Part shown: piece after piece, positions 53,056-61,539 of the stretch
Position numbering within the stretch: position 1 is the first letter of the stretch
Layout: each line of letters begins with the position of its first letter
Assembly (NCBI RefSeq): GCF_002896965.1
Contig: NZ_LYMM01000021.1
Span: forward strand, 79,004-143,003
Origin: Novosphingobium guangzhouense
GTDB taxonomy: Bacteria; Pseudomonadota; Alphaproteobacteria; Sphingomonadales; Sphingomonadaceae
Length of the DNA: 64,000 nucleotides
Direction of reading: 5' to 3'
Notes under the pieces: model-generated
Seen by the model: the letters and a program-made list of their open reading frames with translations, nothing else
Databases searched by the model: none
What the model was told of the DNA's origin: nothing
Position numbers and translations under genes: made by a program

Positions 53056-55758
53056 TTAGAAAGTGAGCGACGCCGAGAGTGAGAACACGCGGCCCAGGTC
53101 GTAAGTGTTGAAGTCCACGCGGCCGTCCTCGAAGGTTTGATATTCGAGGTGCTTGCGCCCCGTGAGGTTGCGGCCTTCGGCCTTCAGCTCGATCTGCTTG
53201 CCGCCGATCTCGAAGCCCTGGCGCAGCACCACGTCGACGCGCAGGCCGGGGTATTCGATCACGTCGGGCTGGCGGATCGTGCCGGTCAGGCCGCGGCTGA
53301 CGGAACGCTTGCTGGCGTAAGTCAGCAGGATCGTCTGCTGTGACAGCTTGCTGGTATCTTCCATGCCGATCTGCAGGTTCGCGATGTGCTCCGACTGGCC
53401 GGTCAGCGGGGCGCCGTCACGGAAGAAGTCCGCCGCGTACTGCGTGGTCGATGCGCCGTAGATCGCGGTGGTGTCTTCGGCACCGACCTTCAGCTTCGAC
53501 TTGGTGTACGTGTAGTTGCCGATCAGGACGAGGCGACGGTTTTCGAAGAACGATCCGCCCATCTTGTCGAGGTACACATACTTCTGCACTTCCAGTTCGC
53601 CGCCGTAGAGGTCTGCCGCCGGGGCGTTGGCATAGGTCGTCACGAAGCTTTCCGACCCTGCCAGGATCGATTCGATCGGGTTCTTGATGTGCTTGTAGAA
53701 CCCGCCGAGCGAGAGTTTCTCGTCACGCGCGAAGTACCATTCGAAGCGGGCTTCGGCGTTGGACAGTTCGCTGTCCTTCAGGAAGGGGTTGCCGCGATAG
53801 GTACGGTTGCTGTCGGGGTCGAAGAAGTTCTGGTACACCAGCTCGCGGAACTGCGGGCGGGCGATCGTCTTCGATCCGTTGACGCGCACCTGCATGCCCG
53901 GCTCGATCTCGTAAGTGAGCGTGAGGGCGGGCAGGAAGTATTCGTTCTTGAGCGAGGTCGTCGGCGTCGAGGTGCCGCCCACCGGGCGCAGGATCGTGGA
54001 CTGGTCCGCGTATTCCCAGCGAACGCCGGCATCGATCGAAAGCGCGTCGGTGATCTGCCCGTCGACCTTGCCGTAGAACGCATGGTTGAGCAGGCGGGCA
54101 TCGAACTGGCCGACGTTGGCGGTCAGGTCGCGCAGTTCGAGGTTGTAGTTAACGCCCGCCGTCTCGTTCAGATACCACATACCCGGCTGCAGCAGCACGT
54201 CGAGACGCAGCATGCCGAACGCCTGGATCAGGTTCTGGTCGCCGCTGGCGTAGACACCGAACTGGCGGTTGGTGTTGCTGCGGCGGTTGAGCTGGAAGGC
54301 ATAGCCCGCCGTGCCGCGCCAGCCGGTGAAGAACTCGTGCGAGACGTCCGCGCCTGCTGACCAGACGTCTTCGCTCAGGCGCGAGAAGCTGATCGTGGTG
54401 GGATCGACCGCGCCGGTGCCCATCGTGTTGACGAAGTTGCTGCCGAACTGGGTGCCGTCATTGGTCCGCACGTATTCGGTATCGATTTCGAAGGGCGCAA
54501 GGCGCTTCGAGTTCGCGAAACCGGCGCGCACGTCGATGGTGGTCTTGTCGTCAGGCTTGAATTCGCCGGTCAGCTGCGAATCGATCAGCGCGCGTTCGTA
54601 CCAGGCGGTCTTCTGCGAGATGAAGTCGACCGACTGGTTGCTTTCCTGATGGCCGTTGCGCAGGCGCGTGAACTTGCTGGTGTCGTGGATGTACACGTTG
54701 GTCCAGCGGATCGAGTTGTCGTCCCACTCCAGCCCCAGGCCCAGCATGCCGTTGACGACGATGCGGTTGTCGGTGCTGACGGTGCGATAATCTTCCCACA
54801 GCTGGTCCGGATTGGCGGTCTGGCCCTGGGTCAGCTGCTGGATCGCGTCACGCGTCTGGGTCTTGTTCGAATAGCCGGCGGCGGCGATCACGCCCAGCGT
54901 GGCGCCACGGACTTCGAACTTGGTGCCCGCCGAAATGTCGGCCGAGAAGTTCGGCTGCATCTTGTCGACGCGCTGCACCACCGAATTGCGGCCACGGAAC
55001 AGCGTGCTGCCGATCGCCTTGGCCTGATCGCTGGTCGAACCCATCACGGTATCGCCGTCCAGGTAGGACTTGAGCTCCGAAGGAAGCGAGCGGTTGCCGT
55101 TGTCGTAACCGGTCCAGTCGTGCTTGCCGCCGTAATAGGTATAGCCCATCTGGTTGGTGGATTCGGTATCCCAGCCGATGCCGCCGCCGATGGTGAGGAA
55201 GCTTTCTTCGGGGATCGACTTGGTCGTCAGGTTGATGACGCCGCCGCCGAATTCGCCGGGGAAGTTGGTGGAATAGCTCTTCTGCACCAGCGACGATGCA
55301 ATCATGCTGGTGGGGAACAGGTCGAGCGGAACCACGCGCTTGAGCGGCTCGGGGCTGGGCAGCGGCGAACCGTTGAGCAGCGCCAGCGAGTAACGGTCGC
55401 CAAGGCCGCGCACGTAGACATAGCCGTTGCCGACCACCGAAAGGCCGGTGACGCGGCCCAGCGCGCCGGCGATGTCGCCTTCGCCGGTGCGGGCGATCTG
55501 CTCGCTCGAAAGGACCGAGACGACTTGCGGGGCCACGCGCTCGACGTTGCGGTTGCGCTGGCCGGTGACGATGATCGCGCCGCCGGGGATCGAGACGTCG
55601 GGCGCCTCTTCCTGCGTGGTGGTGTCATCGACGGTTTCAGTAGGAGTGGCGCCAACGTTGCCGGAGGCGGGAGCGGAAGTGCTGTCCTGCGCCCACGCCG
55701 CGGTCGGTGCGAGCATGGCAGTGGAGAGCAGCAGCGAGACGAGCCGCGGCTTGATCAT
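53056..55758 (-). CDS. TonB-dependent outer-membrane receptor
   Basis: A 900-residue active-transport receptor. It has a signal peptide (MIKPRLVSLLLSTAMLAPTA, cleaved near AWAQ), a variable Thr/Glu-rich stretch, then the plug domain with IIVTGQRNRNVERVAPQVVS, GALGRVTGLSVVGNGYVYVR and the GEFGGGVINLTTKS end of the plug, and a large barrel ending SLSASLTF with the terminal Phe. Plug and barrel are complete. Substrate is not readable from the sequence. It lies 89 bases after the lipoprotein gene on the same strand, with a strong hairpin in the gap, and next to the Pho cluster. Confidence 0.92.
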   Translation of the reverse strand: MIKPRLVSLLLSTAMLAPTAAWAQDSTSAPASGNVGATPTETVDDTTTQEEAPDVSIPGGAIIVTGQRNRNVERVAPQVVSVLSSEQIARTGEGDIAGALGRVTGLSVVGNGYVYVRGLGDRYSLALLNGSPLPSPEPLKRVVPLDLFPTSMIASSLVQKSYSTNFPGEFGGGVINLTTKSIPEESFLTIGGGIGWDTESTNQMGYTYYGGKHDWTGYDNGNRSLPSELKSYLDGDTVMGSTSDQAKAIGSTLFRGRNSVVQRVDKMQPNFSADISAGTKFEVRGATLGVIAAAGYSNKTQTRDAIQQLTQGQTANPDQLWEDYRTVSTDNRIVVNGMLGLGLEWDDNSIRWTNVYIHDTSKFTRLRNGHQESNQSVDFISQKTAWYERALIDSQLTGEFKPDDKTTIDVRAGFANSKRLAPFEIDTEYVRTNDGTQFGSNFVNTMGTGAVDPTTISFSRLSEDVWSAGADVSHEFFTGWRGTAGYAFQLNRRSNTNRQFGVYASGDQNLIQAFGMLRLDVLLQPGMWYLNETAGVNYNLELRDLTANVGQFDARLLNHAFYGKVDGQITDALSIDAGVRWEYADQSTILRPVGGTSTPTTSLKNEYFLPALTLTYEIEPGMQVRVNGSKTIARPQFRELVYQNFFDPDSNRTYRGNPFLKDSELSNAEARFEWYFARDEKLSLGGFYKHIKNPIESILAGSESFVTTYANAPAADLYGGELEVQKYVYLDKMGGSFFENRRLVLIGNYTYTKSKLKVGAEDTTAIYGASTTQYAADFFRDGAPLTGQSEHIANLQIGMEDTSKLSQQTILLTYASKRSVSRGLTGTIRQPDVIEYPGLRVDVVLRQGFEIGGKQIELKAEGRNLTGRKHLEYQTFEDGRVDFNTYDLGRVFSLSASLTF

Positions 55759-55791
55759 GATATGTCCCCCTGGAACATGTATCGGATGCGA

Positions 55792-55825
55792 ACAGGGGGG
55801 CGGCCAGCTTGGACCGCCCCCCTGT
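55792..55825 (-). other. Intercistronic hairpin between lipoprotein and TonB receptor genes
   Basis: Perfect 12-bp stem: ACAGGGGGGCGG (55792-55803) and CCGCCCCCCTGT (55814-55825), 10-base loop. No T-run follows on the minus strand, so it is more likely an mRNA-stabilising or differential-expression hairpin than a full terminator. Confidence 0.65.
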
Positions 55826-55847
55826 CGTTACTGTGCGGGCGGCCGGA

Positions 55848-57488
55848 TCAGGTGGTGGGCAGCGCGGTGCAGGCGCTGTTCGATCCGAAGCTCACGTTGG
55901 TGGTGTCGCAGGTCCAGCCACGGAACCACAGGTCCGAGCTGTTCTCGACCGCACCGATGTAGGTTTCGGTCGTGAAGAAGCTGGAGATGTTGGTCTGGCC
56001 CTGGGTGTTCAGGCTGGCATAGTTGGTGAACGGCGTCACCGCGCCTTCGCCCGCGCCGTTGACGAACGTGCTCGTCAGGGTCGAGGTGAAGGTGGCGTTG
56101 TTGTTGGTGCCGGCGTTGAACTGGGCAGCTGCCTCCGCGTTATCGAGCGAACCCGTGCCGAGGACCGGAGTATCGCCGCCGCAGGTCATGACCACCGAGT
56201 GCGCTGCCAGCGAAGCGGCGTCGGTGCCGGCCGGGGCCGAACCGTTGACGCGAAGGCATTCGTTGTCGGGGGTGTAGATCACGCCGTTGAGGAAGGTGGC
56301 ATCGGCGTTGCCGCGCACGAGGCCGCCGGCCTGGTCGCCGCTGTTGCCCGAACCCACTGCGGTCTGGATGGCGGTGAAGTTGCCGACCGTGATGTGCGTG
56401 CGGGGCGTGTCGGCTTCGTTGCCGTTGCTGTCGAATTCGAAGAAGGCGTCGCCTGCGCTGGCCTTCTGCAGAAGCAGGGCATACTGCACGTTGGCCTGGA
56501 CGCCGGTGTCGAGGTCGAGGCTGTCATCGTCGGCGTTGACCGCGATGTAGTGCTTCATGTTCATGGCGCCGCCGAAGAACTCCGAACCGTCGTCAGAGCT
56601 GTTCACCGACTGGATGTAGTCCAGCGTGGTGCCGGTGCCGATGCCGCCGCCCGTGAGCGACTGCAGTTCGTTGCCCGGAGCCAGCGAGTAGCCCGAGAAG
56701 CGGATCTGCACGTACTGCAGGCTGCCCGCGTTGTAGGTGTTGTCGCGGCCGCCGAAGTTGGCCGGGTCGGCCGCGCCTTCGGTCACGCGTTCGCAGTTCT
56801 GGCCTGCCACGGTGCCCATGCCTTCCGAGCAGTCGGTGGTGATGCCGCGGCCGAGCAGCACGACGCCGCCCCACTGACCCTGCGAATCGTTGTTGTTGGA
56901 GCCGCGCACGTTCTGCAGGCTGGTGAAGATGATCGGGCTGGTAGCGGTGCCGTTGGCGATCAGCTTGTTGCCGCGGTTGACGGCCAGCCAGGAAGCGGCG
57001 GTCGTGCTGTCGCCATAGACGATCACGCCCGGCTCGATGGTCAGCGTCACGTTGGTGTCGGCGGTAAGCGAACGTCCGCCGCAGGCAACCGTCGAGGTGG
57101 TGCGCGGAGCGGCCGAGGTCGGAGCGGCGAAGCCACCGTCGCAGCCCACGTCAACGCGGCCGTTGAGGCGATAGATCACGCCGGCCTGCTTGGGCAGGGT
57201 CGAGCTGACGTTCACCAGCGAAGGCAGGGTGCAGACGCGCCACGAGCCTTCGGGGCCGGTGATGATGCCGTCGTTGCTGAGCGCCAGGCCGCCGGTCGCC
57301 GCTGCGCCGGGGCATTCCGATGCCGCTTCGACCAGGCCGGTGCCGGGGGTCGGAGTGGGGGTCGGGGCAGGGTTGTTGATGTCGACGTCGATCGAGCCTG
57401 CGCCCGGCGAGGAAATGTCGTCGGCGCCGCAGCCGGCGAGAGCGAAAGCACTGCAGCCCATGAGCAGCAGACCAGAAATCTTCTTCAC
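55848..57488 (-). CDS. Large surface lipoprotein, probable beta-helix, partner of the TonB receptor
   Basis: A 546-residue lipoprotein with signal MKKISGLLLMGCSAFALAGC; the lipobox Cys is most likely C20 (LAGC). The residues after it (GADD) do not show Asp at +2, so outer-membrane delivery is expected. A Pro-Thr repeat linker (PAPTPTPTPGTG) follows. The body has a repeated strand pattern (SPIIFTSLQNVRG, QGQWGGVVLLGRG, LQYVQIRFSGYS, LDYIQSVNSSDDGSEFFGG) of the right-handed beta-helix type, and several cysteines that could form disulfides. No enzymatic motif is recognised. It is immediately upstream of the TonB receptor and its promoter region has Pho-box-like motifs, so a phosphate-starvation role is inferred. 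Confidence 0.78.
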   Translation of the reverse strand: MKKISGLLLMGCSAFALAGCGADDISSPGAGSIDVDINNPAPTPTPTPGTGLVEAASECPGAAATGGLALSNDGIITGPEGSWRVCTLPSLVNVSSTLPKQAGVIYRLNGRVDVGCDGGFAAPTSAAPRTTSTVACGGRSLTADTNVTLTIEPGVIVYGDSTTAASWLAVNRGNKLIANGTATSPIIFTSLQNVRGSNNNDSQGQWGGVVLLGRGITTDCSEGMGTVAGQNCERVTEGAADPANFGGRDNTYNAGSLQYVQIRFSGYSLAPGNELQSLTGGGIGTGTTLDYIQSVNSSDDGSEFFGGAMNMKHYIAVNADDDSLDLDTGVQANVQYALLLQKASAGDAFFEFDSNGNEADTPRTHITVGNFTAIQTAVGSGNSGDQAGGLVRGNADATFLNGVIYTPDNECLRVNGSAPAGTDAASLAAHSVVMTCGGDTPVLGTGSLDNAEAAAQFNAGTNNNATFTSTLTSTFVNGAGEGAVTPFTNYASLNTQGQTNISSFFTTETYIGAVENSSDLWFRGWTCDTTNVSFGSNSACTALPTT

Positions 57489-57812
57489 GATGAATCCCCC
57501 GTGTTCAGGTCGAACAAACGTTGTTCAGGTCGAACGGACCGAACCGGCGGGCACGATTCCGCCAGGTCGTGAGGGGCATTTATGAGGCGGACGTGAAGCT
57601 TTGTTGGCAATTGGATGACACTTATGTTCACTTATGCGACCATAAAATGACAATCCTTGCGGAGAGGGCGATGGCAGGGGTGCGACTCGTGGAGATCTGC
57701 GGCGCCGCGCCTAAAATTGCAGTTTTATGACACTTGCGTCATTTTCTTGATGGGGCGGGCATTCGGCGCGACGATGTGTTCATATCGCAACGCTTTAACG
57801 GGAGAATTCGAC
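57489..57812. promoter_or_regulatory. Divergent lipoprotein/TPR region with Pho-box-like motifs
   Basis: 324 bases without a gene. On the minus strand GTGTCAT-AAAA-CTGCAAT (plus 57716-57733) fits the two-half-site PhoB pattern, and GTCAT occurs again at 57651-57647 and 57619-57615 in a repeat-rich stretch (CTTATG repeats), but not at exact 11-base spacing. A GAACAAACGTTGTTC-like inverted repeat is close to the lipoprotein start, at 57511-57525. Confidence 0.45.
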
Positions 57813-58187
57813 ATGTCCCTTACCGCACTCACCGCCGCCGTGCTCCTTGGGCAGTCGGCTCTTTCGCTTGCTCCCGCCGGTCCTTCGGCGGACCAGATCG
57901 ATGTAGCTTATACCGAACTTGCCACCGGGCGTTCGCAGGCCGCGCTGGCCAAGCTTGAGGCCAGCGGCGCAGCGCAGTCGAACGATCCGGCAACGCTGAT
58001 CAACCTTGGTTATGCCTATGCCCAGGTGGGGGACACCGCAAAGGCGCTGGCGGCATATCGCACCGCGATCAACAGTTCGGTCCGCTACGACCTTCAGCTT
58101 GCCGACGGCAGCTGGGTGGATTCGCGCTATGCGGCCCGCCGCGCGCTCAGCGGGCTCATGTCCGGCCGCACCGTCGCCGCGCGCTGA
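57813..58187 (+). CDS. Small exported TPR-like protein
   Basis: A 124-residue protein with a hydrophobic N-terminus (MSLTALTAAVLLGQSALSLA) that may be a signal peptide, followed by a tetratricopeptide-like segment: DQIDVAYTELATGRSQAALA, then NDPATLINLGYAYAQVGDTA and KALAAYRTAINSS. GGGAGA lies seven bases before the ATG. The longer open frame upstream (from 57657) has no such site. It is divergent from the lipoprotein/TonB pair and is followed by its own terminator, so it is monocistronic. Function unknown. Confidence 0.75.
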   Translation: MSLTALTAAVLLGQSALSLAPAGPSADQIDVAYTELATGRSQAALAKLEASGAAQSNDPATLINLGYAYAQVGDTAKALAAYRTAINSSVRYDLQLADGSWVDSRYAARRALSGLMSGRTVAAR

Positions 58188-58209
58188 CAGGTCTTTTTCG
58201 ATTGCTTGA

Positions 58210-58238
58210 GGGGCGCTTGTGAAAAGGGCGCCCCTTTT
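58210..58238 (+). terminator. Terminator after the TPR gene
   Basis: GGGGCGC (58210-58216) pairs with GCGCCCC (58228-58234), followed by TTTT. It lies 22 bases after the TPR stop. Confidence 0.75.
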
Positions 58239-58414
58239 CCCTTCTGGTCGCACCGGCCACCACGGCTCCCTAATAATAAAGCCGGGTGGCTGCCTGCCTG
58301 ATGTAACATATCTGTAACGCGTCCATCATCTGACGCGCGAATTACGACCGCTTTGCAGCACTGTCGTCACACACCTGTCATCGTCGTGGCGCACTGCGCC
58401 CTCATACGGAGGGC

Positions 58415-58759
58415 ATGGTGATTCGACAGGTACATATTCGCAGCCGCTTTGCGCGCTGTTTCTCCTCGATTTCGGGCGCCATCGCGGCGCTGCTTTCGCC
58501 GACGCTGGCGCAGGCGCAGGCCGTTGCGGCAGACCCTGCGGGCTCCGGCCCGATCGTGGCCGCGCTGGGGTGGCTGCAGGGCACCCTGCTTGGCAACGTG
58601 GCGACCGCGGTTGCCGTCATGGCGGTGGCGGCCGTCGGCTTCATGATGCTGACCGGCCGGATGAACTGGCGCTTCGGCGCGACCGTGATCATCGGCGTGT
58701 TCATCCTGTTCGGCGCGGGTGCGATCGTGACCGGCATCCAGTCCGCGGCAGTGGGCTGA
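58415..58759 (+). CDS. virB2: VirB2-like type IV secretion pilin
   Basis: Major pilus subunit of a VirB-type secretion system. The 114-residue precursor has a long signal region ending near SPTLAQAQA, then two hydrophobic helices (LLGNVATAVAVMAVAAVGFM and ATVIIGVFILFGAGAIV) around a short basic loop (TGRMNWRFG), the pilin arrangement. It is the first gene of the T4SS operon; the region between the TPR terminator and this gene must contain the promoter. Confidence 0.88.
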   Translation: MVIRQVHIRSRFARCFSSISGAIAALLSPTLAQAQAVAADPAGSGPIVAALGWLQGTLLGNVATAVAVMAVAAVGFMMLTGRMNWRFGATVIIGVFILFGAGAIVTGIQSAAVG

Positions 58760-58771
58760 GGGGAGGCCGGC

Positions 58772-59053
58772 ATGAGTCTCGCCCGCTATCCCGTCCATCG
58801 CGCGCTGACCCGCCCGCAGATGTTCGCGGGCGTCACATACAGCTTCTTCATCATCAATTTTGCGCTGGTGACCGAGATATTCCTCATCACCAAGAGCTTC
58901 TGGACGCTGCCGGTCATGCTGGTGATCCACGGCATCGGCTATCTTGCCTGCCTGCGAGAGCCGCGCGTGTTCGACTTGTGGATCGCCAAGGTCAGCAAAT
59001 GCCCCCGCGTCGCCAACTGGCAGCGCTGGGGCTGCAACAGCTACGCGCCCTGA
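58772..59053 (+). CDS. virB3: VirB3-like inner-membrane component
   Basis: A 93-residue protein of the VirB3 family: a short N-terminus with the typical RALTRPQMFAGV, followed by two membrane helices (about residues 23-57) and a basic tail with WIAKVSKCPR. GAGGGGAG lies just before the ATG. VirB3 assists pilus assembly with VirB4, which follows after 30 bases. Confidence 0.88.
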   Translation: MSLARYPVHRALTRPQMFAGVTYSFFIINFALVTEIFLITKSFWTLPVMLVIHGIGYLACLREPRVFDLWIAKVSKCPRVANWQRWGCNSYAP

Positions 59054-59083
59054 TACGACTGCGCGCGGGGGACGACAGTTTTT

Positions 59084-61534
59084 ATGGCCAAGAGCTTCAA
59101 ATCGCCGCTGAAAGGCCAGATGGCGAAGCTACGCGCGAAGGAAGTGCTGGCGGGTGACCGCCTGCCTTACGCGGGGCTGGTGGACGACAACGTCGTGCTT
59201 TTGCGCGACGGTTCGGTCATGCTTTCGCTGATGGTGCCGGGCCTTGCTTTCGAGACGGCCGACACGGACGAACTGAACGCCCACGTCGCCACGCGCGAAG
59301 TGCTGCTGCGTTCGTCGCTCGATGCGCGCTTCGTGCTTTACCATCACGTGATCCGCCGCCGCGTCGAGATCGAGATGGCGGCGCAGTTCGACGATCCGCT
59401 GGCCGCACACATCGATGCGCGCTGGCGGGCGCGGACCGGATCGGGCGCGTTGTTCGTCAACGACCAGTTCATCACCCTGGTTCGCCGCCCCGCGCGGGGC
59501 AAGGCGGGCTGGGCGGACAAGCTTTCGCGCTTCATGAAGAGCGCTTCGGCCAAGGGCGGCGAGGCCGCAGAGGCCGACCCGGCGGATATCCGCGCGCTTC
59601 GGGCTGCGGCATCGGCCATGGTCGCCTCGCTGGGCGCCTATGGGGCGCGCCTTCTGGGCGATTACGAGGCACAGGCAGGCCGCTGCTCGGAAGTGCTGGA
59701 ACTGCTTTCGGCGCTCTACAACGGCGAAATGCGCCCGGTGCGCCGCCCGTCTGAAGAGACGGACCTTGGCCACATGCTGCCCTATCGCCGTGCCAGCTTC
59801 GGCATGGACGCGCTGGAACTGCGCGGGGCGACCGGCGGCACCTTCGGTTCGATCGTGAGCCTCAAGGACTACCCCGATTCGACCGCGCCGGGCCTGACCG
59901 ATGCGCTGCTGCGCCTGCCCTGCGAACTGGTGCTGACCGAGACTTACGCCCCGGCCGATCGCCAGATCGCCCGCGAACGCATCGACCTTTCGATCCGCCG
60001 CCTGCGCAGCGCCGACGAGGAAGCCGTTGCGGAGCGCCGCGAGATGTCTTCGGCGCGCGATGCGCTGGGCACCGGCTCTGTCGGCTTCGGGGATCACCAC
60101 CTGTCCGTGCTCGTCCGCGCCGATTCGCTGGATGCGCTGGATGAAGTGACCGCGATGTGCGCGGCTGCTCTGGCTGATGCCGGCGCGGTTGCGGTGCGCG
60201 AGGAAGTGAACCTTGAGCCTGCGTTCTGGGGCCAGTTCCCCGGTAACGAGAGCTTCATCGTGCGCCGCGCGCTGATTTCCAGCGCCAACATGGCCTGCTT
60301 CGGGTCCTTGCACGGTTTCGCGATGGGTCAGGCGAGCGGCAATCACTGGGGCGATGCGGTGACGCTGCTGTCGACCACCAGTTCGACGCCGTTCTTCTTC
60401 AACTTCCACCAGGGCGACCTTGGTAATTTCACTGTCATCGGTCCGTCGGGTTCCGGCAAGACGGTGGTCATGAACTTCCTGGCCGCGCAGGCGCAGAAGT
60501 TTGCTCCGCGCACGATCCTGTTCGACAAGGATCGCGGCGCAGAAGTGTTCCTGCGCGGGATCGGCGGCACTTACAGCCGCGTGGCGGCGGGCCATCCGAC
60601 CGGCTTCAATCCGCTGGCGCTGCCCGATACCGCCGCCAACCGCGCCTTCCTGCGTGACTGGCTGGGCGTACTGCTGGCCGCGAAGGGACCGGAAGAGCTG
60701 TCCACGATCGCGGGCGCGGTCGATGCGGCCTATCACAACGACTCGTCGCTGCGCCGCCTTTCGCACTTCCGCGAACTGCTGGCGGGCGCGCGCCGCCCCG
60801 AGCCGGGCGATCTGGCCTCGCGCCTCGATGCATGGCTGCAGGGCGGCGAGCATGGCTGGCTGTTCGACAACCAGCACGACCGGCTTGACCTGTCGCAGCG
60901 GGTTCTGGGCTTCGACATGACTGCGCTGCTGGAAAGCCCGCGCCTGCGCACGCCGGTCATGATGTACCTGTTCCACCGCATCGACGAGCGCCTTGACGGT
61001 GAGCCGACGATGATCCTGATCGACGAAGGCTGGAAGGCGCTGGACGATGAAGTCTTCGCCGCCCGCATCCGCGACTGGCTCAAGACCCTGCGCAAGCGCA
61101 ACGCGCTGGTCGGCTTCGCGACGCAGTCCGCCCGCGATGCGCTCGATTCCAAGATCGCCACGGCCCTTGTCGAACAGACCGCGACCATGGTGTTCATGCC
61201 CAATTCGCGCGCGCGGGCCGAGGATTACTGCGAGGGCTTCGGCCTTTCGCACCACGAACTGGACGTGATCCGCACGCTGCCCGCCCATTCGCGCTGCTTC
61301 CTGATCCGCCAGTCGGATTCCTCGGTCGTGGTGCGCCTTGATCTATCGGGGATGCCCGAAGTGCTGACCGTGCTGTCCGGCCGCGAAAGCACGGTGCGCA
61401 AGCTCGACACCCTGCGCGAACGCTACGGCGATGCGCCCGAAAGCTGGTATCCGGTGCTGACCGGGATGCAGTGGCCCAGCGACGAATGGGGCGAGATGGA
61501 CGAAGACGGCCCCTGGACGGCGGCGGCGGAGTAA
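59084..61534 (+). CDS. virB4: VirB4 secretion ATPase
   Basis: The conserved ATPase that powers T4SS assembly and pilus formation. The 816-residue protein has the CagE/VirB4 N-terminal half (RYAGLV-type start LPYAGLVDDNVVLLRDG), Walker A GPSGSGKTVVMNF at about residue 452, Walker B with LIDEGWKAL and the later AFVGFATQSARDALDS-like motif (LVGFATQSARDA). The closing region LSGRESTVRKLDTLRERYGD is typical. It overlaps neither neighbour; virB6 follows after five bases. Confidence 0.95.
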   Translation: MAKSFKSPLKGQMAKLRAKEVLAGDRLPYAGLVDDNVVLLRDGSVMLSLMVPGLAFETADTDELNAHVATREVLLRSSLDARFVLYHHVIRRRVEIEMAAQFDDPLAAHIDARWRARTGSGALFVNDQFITLVRRPARGKAGWADKLSRFMKSASAKGGEAAEADPADIRALRAAASAMVASLGAYGARLLGDYEAQAGRCSEVLELLSALYNGEMRPVRRPSEETDLGHMLPYRRASFGMDALELRGATGGTFGSIVSLKDYPDSTAPGLTDALLRLPCELVLTETYAPADRQIARERIDLSIRRLRSADEEAVAERREMSSARDALGTGSVGFGDHHLSVLVRADSLDALDEVTAMCAAALADAGAVAVREEVNLEPAFWGQFPGNESFIVRRALISSANMACFGSLHGFAMGQASGNHWGDAVTLLSTTSSTPFFFNFHQGDLGNFTVIGPSGSGKTVVMNFLAAQAQKFAPRTILFDKDRGAEVFLRGIGGTYSRVAAGHPTGFNPLALPDTAANRAFLRDWLGVLLAAKGPEELSTIAGAVDAAYHNDSSLRRLSHFRELLAGARRPEPGDLASRLDAWLQGGEHGWLFDNQHDRLDLSQRVLGFDMTALLESPRLRTPVMMYLFHRIDERLDGEPTMILIDEGWKALDDEVFAARIRDWLKTLRKRNALVGFATQSARDALDSKIATALVEQTATMVFMPNSRARAEDYCEGFGLSHHELDVIRTLPAHSRCFLIRQSDSSVVVRLDLSGMPEVLTVLSGRESTVRKLDTLRERYGDAPESWYPVLTGMQWPSDEWGEMDEDGPWTAAAE

Positions 61535-61539
61535 ACCTC

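Noticed and set aside
57511..57525. GAACAAACGTTGTTC as a LacI-type operator
   Set aside because: It is an inverted repeat made by a short duplication (GTTCAGGTCGAAC also repeats next to it), with no LacI gene nearby; not enough to call an operator.
59129..61288. A 719-residue open frame opposite virB4
   Set aside because: No domain or start signal; virB4 is on the other strand with Walker motifs.
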